Shown: positions 46,881-55,972 of the stretch, in pieces | How positions within the stretch are numbered: position 1 is the stretch's first letter | How the letters are laid out: the number at the start of each line of letters is the position of its first letter | Source of the DNA: Glycomyces fuscus | Lineage (GTDB): Bacteria > Actinomycetota > Actinomycetes > Streptosporangiales > Streptosporangiaceae | Length of the DNA stretch: 64,000 nucleotides | Direction: 5' to 3' | Assembly (NCBI GenBank): GCA_002529455.1 | Contig: NYMS01000004.1 | Location: 62,001-126,000 of the forward strand | Notes under the pieces: model-generated | The model's input: only the letters and a program-made list of their open reading frames with translations | Database searches by the model: none | What the model was told of the DNA's origin: nothing | Program-made: the position numbers and the translations under genes

Positions 46881-49421
46881 TCACCTCGGGGCCGGATTGA
46901 AACTATCAAGATAGTACTGCACGTATTCGTCGATCAATTCATTTACCTCGTTCGACGAAAGGCCGGAGCTGGGGATATTTTCGATTACATCGCGCATATT
47001 GTTCCTTTTATCAGCATGCCCGAATTCCCATTCATCAGGCGACGCAGGAAGCATCGGACTCCCATCAGCATCGTCTACCAGGACGCCAGCCCCCTCAAGG
47101 TCCTCCAAATTAATGACCCCTTCTCTTATGAGAACATGGGCGAGTTGGAGTTCGATGTGCCACCTGGCTTCATCTTCCCCTCCCGTAAGTCGGGAAGCTA
47201 TGGATTCTCCTTGATCAAATCTCTCTTCATAGCCCTGCATCTCCTCTTCAACCTTATCGCTAATATAATCCTTCATCGGCTCCTCAAAGAGAGCACCGAC
47301 AACTCCTGCGCCGGTCCCCAGGACATCACCCGCGGGGCCAGGAATAGAGCCAAGGGAACCCGAAGTAAGTTCGGCCATAACCTTATAGGCAGTCTCCCAC
47401 TTTGCCTGCACTTGTTTCTTGGCTTCCTCAAAAGAAATACCTGCTTCTTCTGCCCTTGAATCAATCTCGGCAAGCATTGCACCATCAACCAGACCGTGCA
47501 ATCTTCCAGATTCGTTACTATATTCTCCAGGGCTGTATGATCCATCAAAAATCGAAGCTCCCAGCGTCTTTTGTTCATGATCGACCACAGCAAGAAGTAC
47601 GTTAGGAGCGACCTCGTCGTTGGCCATCAAAAGCTGCAGGTAGTTCTGCCGGGATCCCTCATCGAGAAAAAGTGCTACATCTTCTCCTTCAAAGAGAGGA
47701 AGATTCTCAGCCCTGTCCCCTACCACTGACCCTTCGTTGTGGTCCCCAGTCCAGGAGATACCGAAGCTATCAATGTGGGTGAAGAAGATCCTGCTAAGGC
47801 TCTCGGCCAAGATCGGGTTCAATTCAGTTATCGCAGCATTCGGATTGTCCTCTACAGCTATTCCCGTATTCTTAAAATCCTCGCCCTCTTTTTCTGCGAG
47901 TGTCTCGATGAGGCCCACTGCGGCCTCCGCTGCCTGAATTTTCTCGTGTTGCTCTCCGTCTGCCTGTTGCCAGATCCAGTCCGTAAGCCCAGTAATAGCG
48001 GTCGAGTCGTCCGGCCAGTCATGTGTGTACAAGCCACGGAGTGTCATCTCTGTGTCCAAGCCGTGCGCGGGGTGCCCATAAGGGCCATCACCAGTGAGAA
48101 TCGCATGGTTCGCGTCCTCGTTGCGGGTGGATACATCGAGCAGAATTTCAAGCTGCCCTGAGGACAAGAACATATCTGATTCTGGGTTCGCTACGTCCAG
48201 GGCATGGGCAATCGTTTGGGTAAGGTTTACAGAGAACTGCTCACCCCCCTGCAAACCTGGAATGGAGGACCCCATCATCTCAGAAAGAATACTCGCTTCT
48301 TCCATCCATTCTCTGCCTACGACTTCATCATTATTCCCAAACCCTTCCACGACATCTTTAATGCTCTGCGGGAGGTGGTCGTAGTTACCTATAAGACTTT
48401 CATCAGAGAGAACAAGGATCCCATTACCGAGAGCTCCCAGAAGTTGCTCGGCGACATCATCACCAATGCCTTTCTGCTGCGCAATAAGGTTGGCAATAGT
48501 GAGAACTCCCGAGGGCATCGAGTGGCGACTTCCAGCTTCTTCAAGAGAATCATAGAAATTTGTCAAAAATTCGATTTCCGAAGATGAAAGCGTGCCGCCG
48601 TTTTCCTGTTTGTCCATCGCCACGACGCCCATGTTGTTAAGCAGGACGATGATCTCAGATATATCTCCCTCGTAGCCTTCTGGATCGTCGATGTAATCGA
48701 TAAGTTCGTCGACCATTTCCTCTGGATCAACGTCGATAGGCATAGCTTCGACGTCACCCCCGAGATTGAAGTAGGACCATGTAATGTAGCCCTCACTAAT
48801 AAGGCGTTGGACGCTTTCAGGGGTCGGTCCGTTACTGAGGTCGTCGGAGAGTTCGCTGCCTCGTGTATCCAGGGCCTGAAAAGCAGTTTCTTCCTGGCCT
48901 TGGAGTTCGGCCTTCAGCGCGGCAAGCGCAGCTTCGGCCTCTTCCGCAGGTGAAGCCTCCCATATGAACGAAAAACTCGGCGGGGCCTCGTCCAACCCCT
49001 TCGCGAGCCCCGGAGCTTCCTCGTTCCAGCGATTGATGATGCGCAGGCGTTCCTGCTTGTACTCCTTGACGTAGTCGGACCACTCCTCTGTGATCGCTGC
49101 GCAGAACCGAATACTGGAGGTCACGTCCATCCACGTCGCCAAGTCTTCAGCGTTCAGAGTGGATATGTCCCACTTGATGATCTCCGTGAACTCCGTGGCC
49201 GCATCATCAAATTCTCCCTCGAGATCATGAGCGCGTCCGAGCATTCGGGCTTCGAAGGCGTTCAGGTCGCTCGCGAGGCCACTTATCTCAGAGGATTTGA
49301 CCTCAGGGTCCTGGTTCATGAGCAGAGTGAAAGATTGGTCGCTGTAGCGGCCACTCGTACTCGATACCTCGATCGCAGTAGTAACTTCACCGTCTAGAGA
49401 TACAGACCTGTTCATGTTCAT
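46881..49421 (-). CDS. Large WXG100-associated protein (T7SS effector or scaffold type)
   Basis: The 846-residue protein has no signal peptide or membrane segment and is acidic and mostly helical. The N-terminal ~170 residues (DLNAFEARMLGRAHDLEGEFDDAATEF in parts, then LATWMDVTSSIRF) look like a WXG100/LXG-type helical hairpin. The central part (~230-560) has the YIDDPEGYEGDISEI, LSSSEIEFLTNFYDSLEE and NAILTGDGP-like pattern of actinobacterial 'TPR repeat region'/DUF6571-like proteins. AGGAGG precedes ATG 49421 by eight bases. It is cotranscribed with the 109-residue protein (36-bp gap) and lies 90 bp upstream of the propeller gene. I infer export by a type VII system. No toxin domain is recognisable at the C-terminus. 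Confidence 0.68.
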   Translation of the reverse strand: MNMNRSVSLDGEVTTAIEVSSTSGRYSDQSFTLLMNQDPEVKSSEISGLASDLNAFEARMLGRAHDLEGEFDDAATEFTEIIKWDISTLNAEDLATWMDVTSSIRFCAAITEEWSDYVKEYKQERLRIINRWNEEAPGLAKGLDEAPPSFSFIWEASPAEEAEAALAALKAELQGQEETAFQALDTRGSELSDDLSNGPTPESVQRLISEGYITWSYFNLGGDVEAMPIDVDPEEMVDELIDYIDDPEGYEGDISEIIVLLNNMGVVAMDKQENGGTLSSSEIEFLTNFYDSLEEAGSRHSMPSGVLTIANLIAQQKGIGDDVAEQLLGALGNGILVLSDESLIGNYDHLPQSIKDVVEGFGNNDEVVGREWMEEASILSEMMGSSIPGLQGGEQFSVNLTQTIAHALDVANPESDMFLSSGQLEILLDVSTRNEDANHAILTGDGPYGHPAHGLDTEMTLRGLYTHDWPDDSTAITGLTDWIWQQADGEQHEKIQAAEAAVGLIETLAEKEGEDFKNTGIAVEDNPNAAITELNPILAESLSRIFFTHIDSFGISWTGDHNEGSVVGDRAENLPLFEGEDVALFLDEGSRQNYLQLLMANDEVAPNVLLAVVDHEQKTLGASIFDGSYSPGEYSNESGRLHGLVDGAMLAEIDSRAEEAGISFEEAKKQVQAKWETAYKVMAELTSGSLGSIPGPAGDVLGTGAGVVGALFEEPMKDYISDKVEEEMQGYEERFDQGESIASRLTGGEDEARWHIELQLAHVLIREGVINLEDLEGAGVLVDDADGSPMLPASPDEWEFGHADKRNNMRDVIENIPSSGLSSNEVNELIDEYVQYYLDSFNPAPR

Positions 49422-49457
49422 ATGCCAAACCTCCTATATTGAATATTTATTTATACA

Positions 49458-49787
49458 TCAATCCCAATTGACTTCTGGAAGGTTTTCCCAAGCCCCCGCG
49501 TAGTCGTTGCTGGATTCGTAGTCGTTCTGAGCTATCTCCGAGGCGCCCGCTTGAATACTGTTTGCCAACTGCAGGCCGTTCTGCTGGACCTTGAGTATCT
49601 CAGGCTGCAGATCTTGCTTGAACGCTGAGTATCCAGAACTGATCATCCATCCCGATTTTGACTTCAACTCTTCCATCAGCAACTCAAAAGTTTGCTCAAG
49701 GCCTACCATGGCTTCGGCCATGGCTTCGGCCTGGAATCCCTTCTCCATAGCCGCCCAGGTATTCGCCCCTGCTTCTCCAGAACTCAT
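49458..49787 (-). CDS. WXG100-like small protein
   Basis: The 109-residue helical protein has the length and pattern of an ESAT-6/WXG100 partner: helix one (~5-45, ending KSKSGWMISSG) and helix two (~50-90), with a Trp-containing turn between, and a C-terminal AWENLPEVNWD. AGAGAGG lies upstream of ATG 49787. It presumably pairs with the large protein encoded next for type VII secretion. No secretion ATPase (EccC) is encoded in this window. Confidence 0.7.
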   Translation of the reverse strand: MSSGEAGANTWAAMEKGFQAEAMAEAMVGLEQTFELLMEELKSKSGWMISSGYSAFKQDLQPEILKVQQNGLQLANSIQAGASEIAQNDYESSNDYAGAWENLPEVNWD

Positions 49788-49799
49788 GCACTGGCCTCT

Positions 49800-49946
49800 C
49801 TAAAGAAAATAAAGAAAAGGATATAGCTTCTCTGGTTCCATATTTTCACCACAGGTGCCTGACAGGTCTGCGAGGTGTACCTCCATAGCGGAGGTCATCC
49901 CGCTGCGAGACGCCTCGGAGTTCGTGGCTGCTGTGTCGAATGACAT
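49800..49946 (-). CDS. 48-residue peptide, possible remnant of a WXG100-like gene
   Basis: An ATG at 49946 opens a frame of 48 residues (MSFDTAATNSEASRSG ... YPFLYFL) that stops 12 bp before the WXG100-like gene. The first half resembles the N-terminal helix of small T7SS partner proteins; the C-terminal part is unlike it, so this may be a truncated gene. It sits where such a partner would be the first gene of the operon. There is no ideal ribosome site. Confidence 0.4.
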   Translation of the reverse strand: MSFDTAATNSEASRSGMTSAMEVHLADLSGTCGENMEPEKLYPFLYFL

Positions 49947-50523
49947 GGCTCCAGCTGCTTTGCTGTGCTGACCTGGGGATACGTCACCAGAAGGTGAGTA
50001 ATGGGCGGTAGTCGAGTGACCACCCTCGAACGACGATAGCGATACACGGGGACAGCCAAAGCAAGCAGACCCCACCTAACTGGGACGACGTCCCAGCCGT
50101 GTCCGGATGTGGTCAGGCCACCGGAGAGCCCTTGCGCGGCAAGGGGCGGGCAGCCGACCACGATTCGCCCTGGGAGCCTCCGGCCGAACCGGGATCTCTA
50201 CTTCCCCGGCCGGAGCCGCCGGGGACGCGCTTCCGCGCAGATCCACCACCGCACAAACCGTGATCGGGCGCCGCGGCCGGGCACACCCTGGTCCGCGACC
50301 ACGGGCGCCTCGCCTCCCTCAAGGGCGACCGCTGACCGCATCGCACAGGCCCCTGCTCCCCTTGCGAAGGCGGGATTCTTTCCGCGCTCCATACCCGAAC
50401 AGAACCTTTTGCCTTTTCGCCAAAAACCTCACGAGGTCCCTGAACTGGCATGGCGGCCGTGCTGTGAATTCTCCACGCCTCACTTCACCGTAGCTTCGTC
50501 AACCGCTCCCGCGATGCCCTGCT
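49947..50523. other. Non-coding junction, AT-rich to GC-rich
   Basis: This stretch spans the change from the AT-richer operon back to GC-rich chromosome and presumably holds the operon's promoter (minus strand, above 49946). On the plus strand, short coding-like tracts without starts occur (for instance one ending TLVRDHGRLASLKGDR at ~50332). They look like worn gene debris but I cannot assign them. Confidence 0.4.
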
Positions 50524-50778
50524 CTTTTTCCCGAACACACATACAGCTGGCGGAGCGACTTCGCCCGGGAGTACGTCGGCATCGGTCGCGCGGAGGGGCG
50601 CGAGGAGGGCCGCGAGGAAGGTGTCGCCCGCAGCGTGGTCGCCGTGCTCCGGGCGCGCGGGTTCACCGTCTCCGACGAGGTCCGCCGACGCATCGAGTCC
50701 TGCGACGACCTGGAGACCCTGGAGGCGTGGGTCCCCCGGGCCGTCACCGTCGCCAGGCCCGAGGACCTCTTCGGCTGA
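50524..50778 (+). pseudogene. C-terminal remnant of an Rpn-family (PD-(D/E)XK nuclease/transposase-like) gene
   Basis: From about 50524 the plus strand encodes YSWRSDFAREYVGIG, an EGREEGREEG repeat, then VAVLRARGFTVSDEVRRRIE and a tail ending EDLFG before TGA at 50778. This is the familiar C-terminal third of streptomycete/nocardiopsid Rpn-like proteins, which are normally ~290 residues. The catalytic N-terminal part is missing and no start codon is present in frame, so the gene is truncated. Confidence 0.65.
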
Positions 50779-50806
50779 CACCGGGCACCGGGCACCCGGG
50801 CACACC

Positions 50807-50838
50807 CGGGGGGAGGAAGCGGCCGCTTCCTCCCCCCG
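50807..50838. terminator. Perfect 32-bp palindrome between Rpn remnant and tsaD
   Basis: Arms 50807-50822 and 50823-50838 are exactly complementary. The repeat lies 23 bp before the tsaD stop and 29 bp after the remnant's stop. Confidence 0.8.
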
Positions 50839-50860
50839 TTCGCGCGTCCGGGCCGACCGG

Positions 50861-51895
50861 CTACATCGCCAGCGGGGAGCTCACCGGCAGCGACGTGTCC
50901 GTGGCCAGGTCCAGAGCGGACGCGGGCAGGCCCGCCGCCACGACCTCGGCTCCCAGGGCGGCGATCATCGCGCCGTTGTCGGTGCACAGGCGCGGGCGCG
51001 GGACGCGCAGTTCGACGCCCGCCTCCCGGCAGCGCCGCTCGGCCAGCGCGCGCAGCGCCGAGTTCGCCGCCACGCCGCCGCTGATGACCAGGGTGCTCAC
51101 GCCGTGCTCCACGCAGGCGTCCACGGCCTTGCGGGTGAGCACGTCCACCACCGACTCCTGGAAGGCCGCGGCGATGTCGGCGACCACCAGGGGCTCGCCC
51201 CGGCGGTCGGTGTCCTCCACGTGGCGGGCCACGGCGGTCTTGAGGCCGGAGAACGAGAAGTCGTAGGTGCCGTCGCCCCACTTGCCGCGCGGGAAGCGGA
51301 TCGCCTTGGGGTCGCCCCGCTGCGCCGCCTTGTCGATGGGCGGACCGCCCGGGTAGGGCAGGTCGAGCAGGCGCGCCACCTTGTCGTAGGCCTCCCCCGC
51401 GGCGTCGTCCACGGTGTCGCCGAGCGAGACCACCTCGGTGGCCAGGTCGTTGACCAGCAGCAGCGAGGTGTGGCCGCCCGACACCAGCAGGGCGATCGTG
51501 GGCTTGGGCAGCGGGCCGTGCTCCAGCTGGTCCACGGCCACGTGGCCCACCAGGTGGTTCACCCCGTAGAGCGGCTTGCCCAGGGCCATCGCGTACGCCT
51601 TGGCCGCGGACACGCCCACGAGCAGTGCGCCCGCCAGGCCCGGACCCGCGGTGACGGCGACGGCGTCCACGTCCGACAGCTTGGCCCCGGCCTGCTCCAG
51701 CGCCCGGTGCACGGTCGGGGTCATCGCCTCCAGGTGCGCGCGGCTGGCCACCTCGGGCACCACGCCGCCGAACCGGACGTGCTGGTCCACACTGGAGGCC
51801 ACGGCGTCGCCGAGCAGCTCGCAGCCGCGCACCAGGGCCACGCCGGTCTCGTCGCAGGACGTCTCGATCCCCATGACCAGCGGCAGGTCACTCAT
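50861..51895 (-). CDS. tsaD: tRNA N6-threonylcarbamoyladenosine transferase subunit
   Basis: TsaD transfers threonylcarbamoyl to A37 of ANN-decoding tRNAs with TsaB and TsaE. The 344-residue protein has the N-terminal [10 protein letters not shown], the metal-binding HxxxH in [11 protein letters not shown], the nucleotide loops [11 protein letters not shown] and [12 protein letters not shown], and the C-terminal CTDNGAMIA metal aspartate. ATG 51895 overlaps the rimI stop by 8 bp. It is the last gene of the tsaE-tsaB-rimI-tsaD operon. Confidence 0.97.
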   Translation of the reverse strand: MSDLPLVMGIETSCDETGVALVRGCELLGDAVASSVDQHVRFGGVVPEVASRAHLEAMTPTVHRALEQAGAKLSDVDAVAVTAGPGLAGALLVGVSAAKAYAMALGKPLYGVNHLVGHVAVDQLEHGPLPKPTIALLVSGGHTSLLLVNDLATEVVSLGDTVDDAAGEAYDKVARLLDLPYPGGPPIDKAAQRGDPKAIRFPRGKWGDGTYDFSFSGLKTAVARHVEDTDRRGEPLVVADIAAAFQESVVDVLTRKAVDACVEHGVSTLVISGGVAANSALRALAERRCREAGVELRVPRPRLCTDNGAMIAALGAEVVAAGLPASALDLATDTSLPVSSPLAM

Positions 51896-52364
51896 GGTTC
51901 CCCTCCTCGGCGACGCGCCGCATGACGAGCGCGTCCGCCCCGTTGTAGTAGCCGCGCCGCACACCGATCTGCACGAAGCCGAACCGGCCGTAGAGCCTCT
52001 GGGCGCGCGGGTTGTCCGAACGCACCTCCAGGAACATGTGGGTGACGCCGCGCCGCCCGGCCTCGGCGAGGAGCTCGGTGAGCAGCGAGCTGCCCACGCC
52101 CCGGCCCCAGACCTGCTCGGACACGGCCATGGTCTGCACGTCTCCCTCGGGCGGGACGAAGCGCAGCCCGGCGTAGCCGACGACGGTCTCCCCGGACACG
52201 GCGACCAGGTAGTGGCGCGTGGGTTCGGCCAGCTCGCTCCTGAGCATGTCCTCGCTCCAGGCGTCGAGGGGGAACAGGGCGCGTTCGAGGTTCAGGACGG
52301 CCGGGACGTCGTCCGGGGTCATCGTGCGCAGGCTCACGCCGGTCGGGCCCGGCGTCGGACTCAC
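51888..52364 (-). CDS. rimI: Ribosomal-protein-S18-alanine N-acetyltransferase-like GNAT protein
   Basis: This GNAT acetyltransferase has about 158 residues from GTG 52364, which gives a GTGA overlap with tsaB; GTG 52373 is also possible. It shows the acetyl-CoA loop ([17 protein letters not shown]) and [20 protein letters not shown], which is diagnostic of the RimI family. Its place between tsaB and tsaD is conserved across bacteria. It probably acetylates protein N-termini, classically ribosomal protein S18. Confidence 0.92.
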   Translation of the reverse strand: MSPTPGPTGVSLRTMTPDDVPAVLNLERALFPLDAWSEDMLRSELAEPTRHYLVAVSGETVVGYAGLRFVPPEGDVQTMAVSEQVWGRGVGSSLLTELLAEAGRRGVTHMFLEVRSDNPRAQRLYGRFGFVQIGVRRGYYNGADALVMRRVAEEGNHE

Positions 52365-53038
52365 TTCACCCACTGGCGCACCTTCTTCGGGGCACCGGGC
52401 TCCACCGCGTCCGGTCGGCGCAGGTAGAGCGGATTGGGCGCGGGCAGTTCCTCGCCGCGGCCCAGGCGCAGCAGGGCCAGCTCCGCCATGGCGGCGGCGT
52501 CCGGGTGCAGCGGGTCCGCGGCGGCGGAACCGGCGCCGAGCACGTCGGCGTACATGCGGGCGCCGTCACCGACCAGCGCGAGCCCGCCGGTGTCCACCTC
52601 GGCCGGGCGGTCGACGCGCACCTCGCCCACGCGGGTGAGGCGGTCGTCGTAGCGGGCCCAGAACACCTCCTTGCGGCGGGCGTCGGTCATCGCGACGAAG
52701 GGCTCGGAGCGCCCGGTGGCGAAGGCCAGGGCGTCCAGGGTGGTGACGCCGTGGCAGGGAACGCCGAGGGCGTCGGCCAGGGCGTGCGCGGTGGCCAGCC
52801 CGACCCGCAGGCCGGTGTAGGGGCCGGGGCCGATGCCGACGGCGACGTGGTCGAGGTCGGCCAGGACGATCCCGGCCTCCTCGGCGAGCCGCGCGATCGT
52901 GGGGCTGAGCAGTTCGCCGTGGCGGCGGGCGTCCACGGAGCTCGCACTGGCGCGCAGCGTGAAGGAGCCGTCCGCGCCGGACTCGCCGATGGCGGCGGTG
53001 ACCGCCGGGGTGGCGGTGTCGAAGGCCAGGAGAAGCAC
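52361..53038 (-). CDS. tsaB: tRNA threonylcarbamoyladenosine biosynthesis protein TsaB
   Basis: The 225-residue ASKHA-fold partner of TsaD starts with LLLAFDTATPAVTAA and has the VAVGIGPGPYTGLRVGLATA motif. GTG 53038 is 10 bp from the tsaE stop. It stabilises TsaD in the t6A-forming complex and lacks TsaD's metal site, as usual. Confidence 0.95.
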   Translation of the reverse strand: MLLLAFDTATPAVTAAIGESGADGSFTLRASASSVDARRHGELLSPTIARLAEEAGIVLADLDHVAVGIGPGPYTGLRVGLATAHALADALGVPCHGVTTLDALAFATGRSEPFVAMTDARRKEVFWARYDDRLTRVGEVRVDRPAEVDTGGLALVGDGARMYADVLGAGSAAADPLHPDAAAMAELALLRLGRGEELPAPNPLYLRRPDAVEPGAPKKVRQWVK

Positions 53039-53048
53039 GGGTGACCGC

Positions 53049-53561
53049 CTATCCGCGCCCGGCGGCGGTGCCGGGCAGGTCGGCGCCGGCCCACCGGGCG
53101 CCGACGGCGCGCAGGTGGACGGAGCGGGTGTCGTCGGGGTGGCGTTCGATGCGGATCTCCAACCGGTCGTCGGAGAGCCCCTCGGCCACTCCCTCGCCCC
53201 ACTCCACCACGGTGACGGAGTCGGGGAGGGTCATGTCCAGGTCGATGTCGTCGATCTCGTCGGGGCCGCCGAGCCGGTAGGCGTCCACGTGGACGAGGTC
53301 GGGACCTCCGCTCAGGGAGGGGTGGATCCGGGAGATGACGAAGGTCGGGGAGGTGACCGACCCGCGCACGCCCAGGCCCTCGCCCAGGCCCTGGGTGAGG
53401 GTGGTCTTCCCCGCGCCGAGCGGCCCGGACAGGATCAGCAGGTCGCCGGGGCGGGCGAGGGCGGCGAGGTCGCGGCCGAGGGTGCGCATGGCGTCGTCGG
53501 TGGCCGCGGTGACCTCGCGGACGGTGGACGCACCTGGAGTGGTTGCTGTCGCGTCTGTCAT
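53049..53561 (-). CDS. tsaE: tRNA threonylcarbamoyladenosine biosynthesis ATPase TsaE
   Basis: The 170-residue P-loop ATPase has Walker A LSGPLGAGKTTLTQGLG at ~44 and SPTFVISRIH plus VHVDAYRLGG further on. It resets the TsaB-TsaD complex after each t6A cycle. It is first of the tsaE-tsaB-rimI-tsaD operon; alr lies 255 bp upstream on the same strand. Confidence 0.95.
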   Translation of the reverse strand: MTDATATTPGASTVREVTAATDDAMRTLGRDLAALARPGDLLILSGPLGAGKTTLTQGLGEGLGVRGSVTSPTFVISRIHPSLSGGPDLVHVDAYRLGGPDEIDDIDLDMTLPDSVTVVEWGEGVAEGLSDDRLEIRIERHPDDTRSVHLRAVGARWAGADLPGTAAGRG

Positions 53562-53816
53562 CAGGTTCGCTGCTCGTGATCTGGTGTGGATGGTGGATCG
53601 CGTCGCGCCGGGTCAGGGCGTGTGCGGGCGGGGCCGCCGGAACGCGCCCCCTTCACCCAGGTTAGGCCGGATGGAGGAGGCCTGTGACCGGATCGCGGTG
53701 ACCGGTCAGGCGCTTGCCCCGCCGTTCGGGCGGACGTGGCGCCGCGGTGCGCCGCGCGCGTCCGGCGGGACCCGCGGAACCGGGCCGGTGCCGGGCGGCC
53801 GCCGGACCGGAGGGCC

Positions 53817-54947
53817 TCAGGCGTCCCCGCCGACGTACTCGCGCGGGACCCGGGGCCCCACCCGCGTGACGATCTCGTACGGGATGGTGTCCAGGGCCTC
53901 GGCCCAGTCCTCGGCGGTCGGGGTGTCCGGGTGGTCCTCCGGGTTCCCGAAGAGCACCGCGTACTCCCCGGCCTCCACGGCGTCGTCGCCGACATCCACA
54001 ACGAACTGGTCCATGCAGACTGTTCCCGCGATGACGCGGCGGCGCCCGCCCAGGAGGACGGGCCCCCGGTTGGTGGCGGCGCGGGGCACCCCGTCGGCGT
54101 AGCCCAGCGGCACCAGGGCCAGCGTGGTCTCCCGGCTGGTCACGTAGCGGTGGCCGTAGGAGACGCCGCTGCCCTCGGGGACGCGCTTGGTGAGGGCGAG
54201 CCGGGAGCGCAGCGTCATCGCGGGCCGCAGTCCGGTGGCCGCGAAACCGGGGATCGGGCACAGGCCGTAACCGGCTATCCCGCCGCGGACGAGGTCGAAG
54301 CGGGCCTCGGGGAGGGTGAGCAGCGCGGCCGAGTTGGCGATGTGCCTGACCTCGGGGGTCAGTCCGACCTTGTCCGCGACCTCCAGGGCCTCGTGGAAGC
54401 GGGAGAGCTGGAGCGCGACGGAGGGGTGGCCCGGCTCGTCCGCGCAGGCGAAGTGCGACCACACCCCGGTGACGCGCAGGTGCCCCTCGTCCTCGGCGCG
54501 TGCGGCGGCCTCGGTCAGGGAGCCCCAGTCGGCGGGGCCCACGCCGCCGCGGTTGAGGCCGGTGTCGGCCTTGAGCTGCACGCGGGCGGTGCGGCCGAGG
54601 CGGCGGGCCTCGGCGACCACGGTGTCCAGGACCGCGCGGTCGCTCACCCCGAGGTCGATGTCGGCCCCGACGGCCTCCGCGACCGGCTCGCCCGGCGGGA
54701 TGATCCAGGCCAGGAGGGGCAGGGTGAGCCCGGCGCGGCGCAGTTCGAGGGCCTCGCCGATGAAGGCCGTGCCCAGCCAGGTCGCGCCGCCCGCGATCAG
54801 GGCGCGGGCGGCCGGGAGCATGCCGTGCCCGTAGCCGTCGGCCTTGACCACACCCATGAGCGGGGTGCCCCCGGCGAACCCGCGGAGCAGCCGCGCGTTG
54901 TGGGAGATCGCGTCGAGGTCGACGCGGGCGTGCGCGAAGTGAGACAT
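53817..54947 (-). CDS. alr: Alanine racemase
   Basis: Alr makes D-alanine for peptidoglycan. The 376-residue PLP enzyme has the Schiff-base lysine in GVVKADGYGHGM (~residue 36) and the catalytic tyrosine in GVSYGHRYVTS (~260). The dimer-contact motif VCMDQFVVDVG is also present. The ATG at 54947 gives the standard family N-terminus. Its linkage to the tsa operon is conserved in actinobacteria. Confidence 0.96.
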   Translation of the reverse strand: MSHFAHARVDLDAISHNARLLRGFAGGTPLMGVVKADGYGHGMLPAARALIAGGATWLGTAFIGEALELRRAGLTLPLLAWIIPPGEPVAEAVGADIDLGVSDRAVLDTVVAEARRLGRTARVQLKADTGLNRGGVGPADWGSLTEAAARAEDEGHLRVTGVWSHFACADEPGHPSVALQLSRFHEALEVADKVGLTPEVRHIANSAALLTLPEARFDLVRGGIAGYGLCPIPGFAATGLRPAMTLRSRLALTKRVPEGSGVSYGHRYVTSRETTLALVPLGYADGVPRAATNRGPVLLGGRRRVIAGTVCMDQFVVDVGDDAVEAGEYAVLFGNPEDHPDTPTAEDWAEALDTIPYEIVTRVGPRVPREYVGGDA

Positions 54948-55155
54948 GTACTCCAGTGTTCCACGTGCCGGGGACCGGGGCGGAGCGGCGCCCGGACGCG
55001 CCGGGACACGCCCGGGGAGCCGTGACCGTTTTCCGCGGTGTCCCAGGGCATCCCGGATGACCAGGCACGACGCGGGTTTTCCCGGTCACTCGTAGTACAT
55101 GGGTGCATGCGGGGTAGGGGATCGGCCCAGAGGCACAGTATCTGGGGGTACTGGC

Positions 55156-55881
55156 ATGACCGAGATAGGTAGCGAACGACCCGTCAACACCACGAGGCTG
55201 TGGTACGGAGGGATGGCCACCGCCGTCGTGGCGGCACTGGTGATCTTCGCGGGCGCCCTGGTCTTCCGGGGGGTGTTCGGGGTTCCGGTGCTCGCGCCGG
55301 AGGACGCGGGGAACCTGGGTGACACGAGCACGGTGGTCTACGCGCTGATGGCCGCCGTCGCGGCGCTGCTCGCCACGGGGCTGATGCACATGCTGCTGCT
55401 CAGCGCCCCGCGGGCGATGAAGTTCTTCGGCTGGATCCTGGGGCTGATGACGGCGATCGCCGTCATCGCCCCGTTCAGCGAGCCCGTGGACGCGCCGAGC
55501 CAGTTCAGCACGGCCGTGATCAACCTGGTCGCGGGTGTCGCGATCATCACCCTGCTGCGAAGCGTGGGGCGCGCCTCCACCCTGAGCATCCGGGCGGCGC
55601 GGGGGGAGCCGACGGCGTACACGGCGCAGGAGGCGACCGTGCGGCCCGTCGGGGAACCGGCGCCCGAGCCGAGGGACGAGACACAGCCCGTCGATCCCCG
55701 GGAGCCCGCGCGGAGCCCCCGTGAGGAGCCCGTCCTGCGGCACGAGGGCATCCTGCCCGACGTGAAGCAGGGCGAGTACCACAGGAACCAGATCCGCGCC
55801 CAGGAGATGGACGCGGAGGCGGAGCGGGCCGACCGCGAGCGACACGACCCGCAGGCACCGGGCGACCGGCACGCCGGATGA
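55156..55881 (+). CDS. Membrane protein with DUF6069-like domain and charged tail
   Basis: The 241-residue protein has four membrane helices (~20-42, ~58-82, ~94-112, ~120-140). They follow the DUF6069 pattern of small actinobacterial four-helix proteins (TSTVVYALMAAVAALLATGL and FSTAVINLVAGVAIITLL). A ~95-residue hydrophilic, Glu/Arg/Pro-rich cytoplasmic tail follows, which is longer than usual for the family. It is divergent from alr and ends with a strong terminator. Function unknown. Confidence 0.75.
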   Translation: MTEIGSERPVNTTRLWYGGMATAVVAALVIFAGALVFRGVFGVPVLAPEDAGNLGDTSTVVYALMAAVAALLATGLMHMLLLSAPRAMKFFGWILGLMTAIAVIAPFSEPVDAPSQFSTAVINLVAGVAIITLLRSVGRASTLSIRAARGEPTAYTAQEATVRPVGEPAPEPRDETQPVDPREPARSPREEPVLRHEGILPDVKQGEYHRNQIRAQEMDAEAERADRERHDPQAPGDRHAG

Positions 55882-55944
55882 GCGCGGACAACGGGCGGCC
55901 CGTGATCCCGGCGGCCCGGGGCGTCCCCTGACCCGCGGCGCCCG

Positions 55945-55972
55945 AGGGGCGGAGCCGTTCGGCTCCGCCCCT
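55945..55972 (+). terminator. Rho-independent terminator of the DUF6069-like gene
   Basis: Perfect 12-bp arms (55945-55956 and 55961-55972) with the loop GTTC are followed by TTTC. Confidence 0.85.

Noticed and set aside
46380..47459. 359-codon plus-strand open frame opposite the WXG100-associated operon
   Set aside because: It runs across the intergenic gap and antisense to two genes with good ribosome sites, and its protein sequence is low in recognisable pattern. It is an open frame caused by AT-rich antisense sequence.
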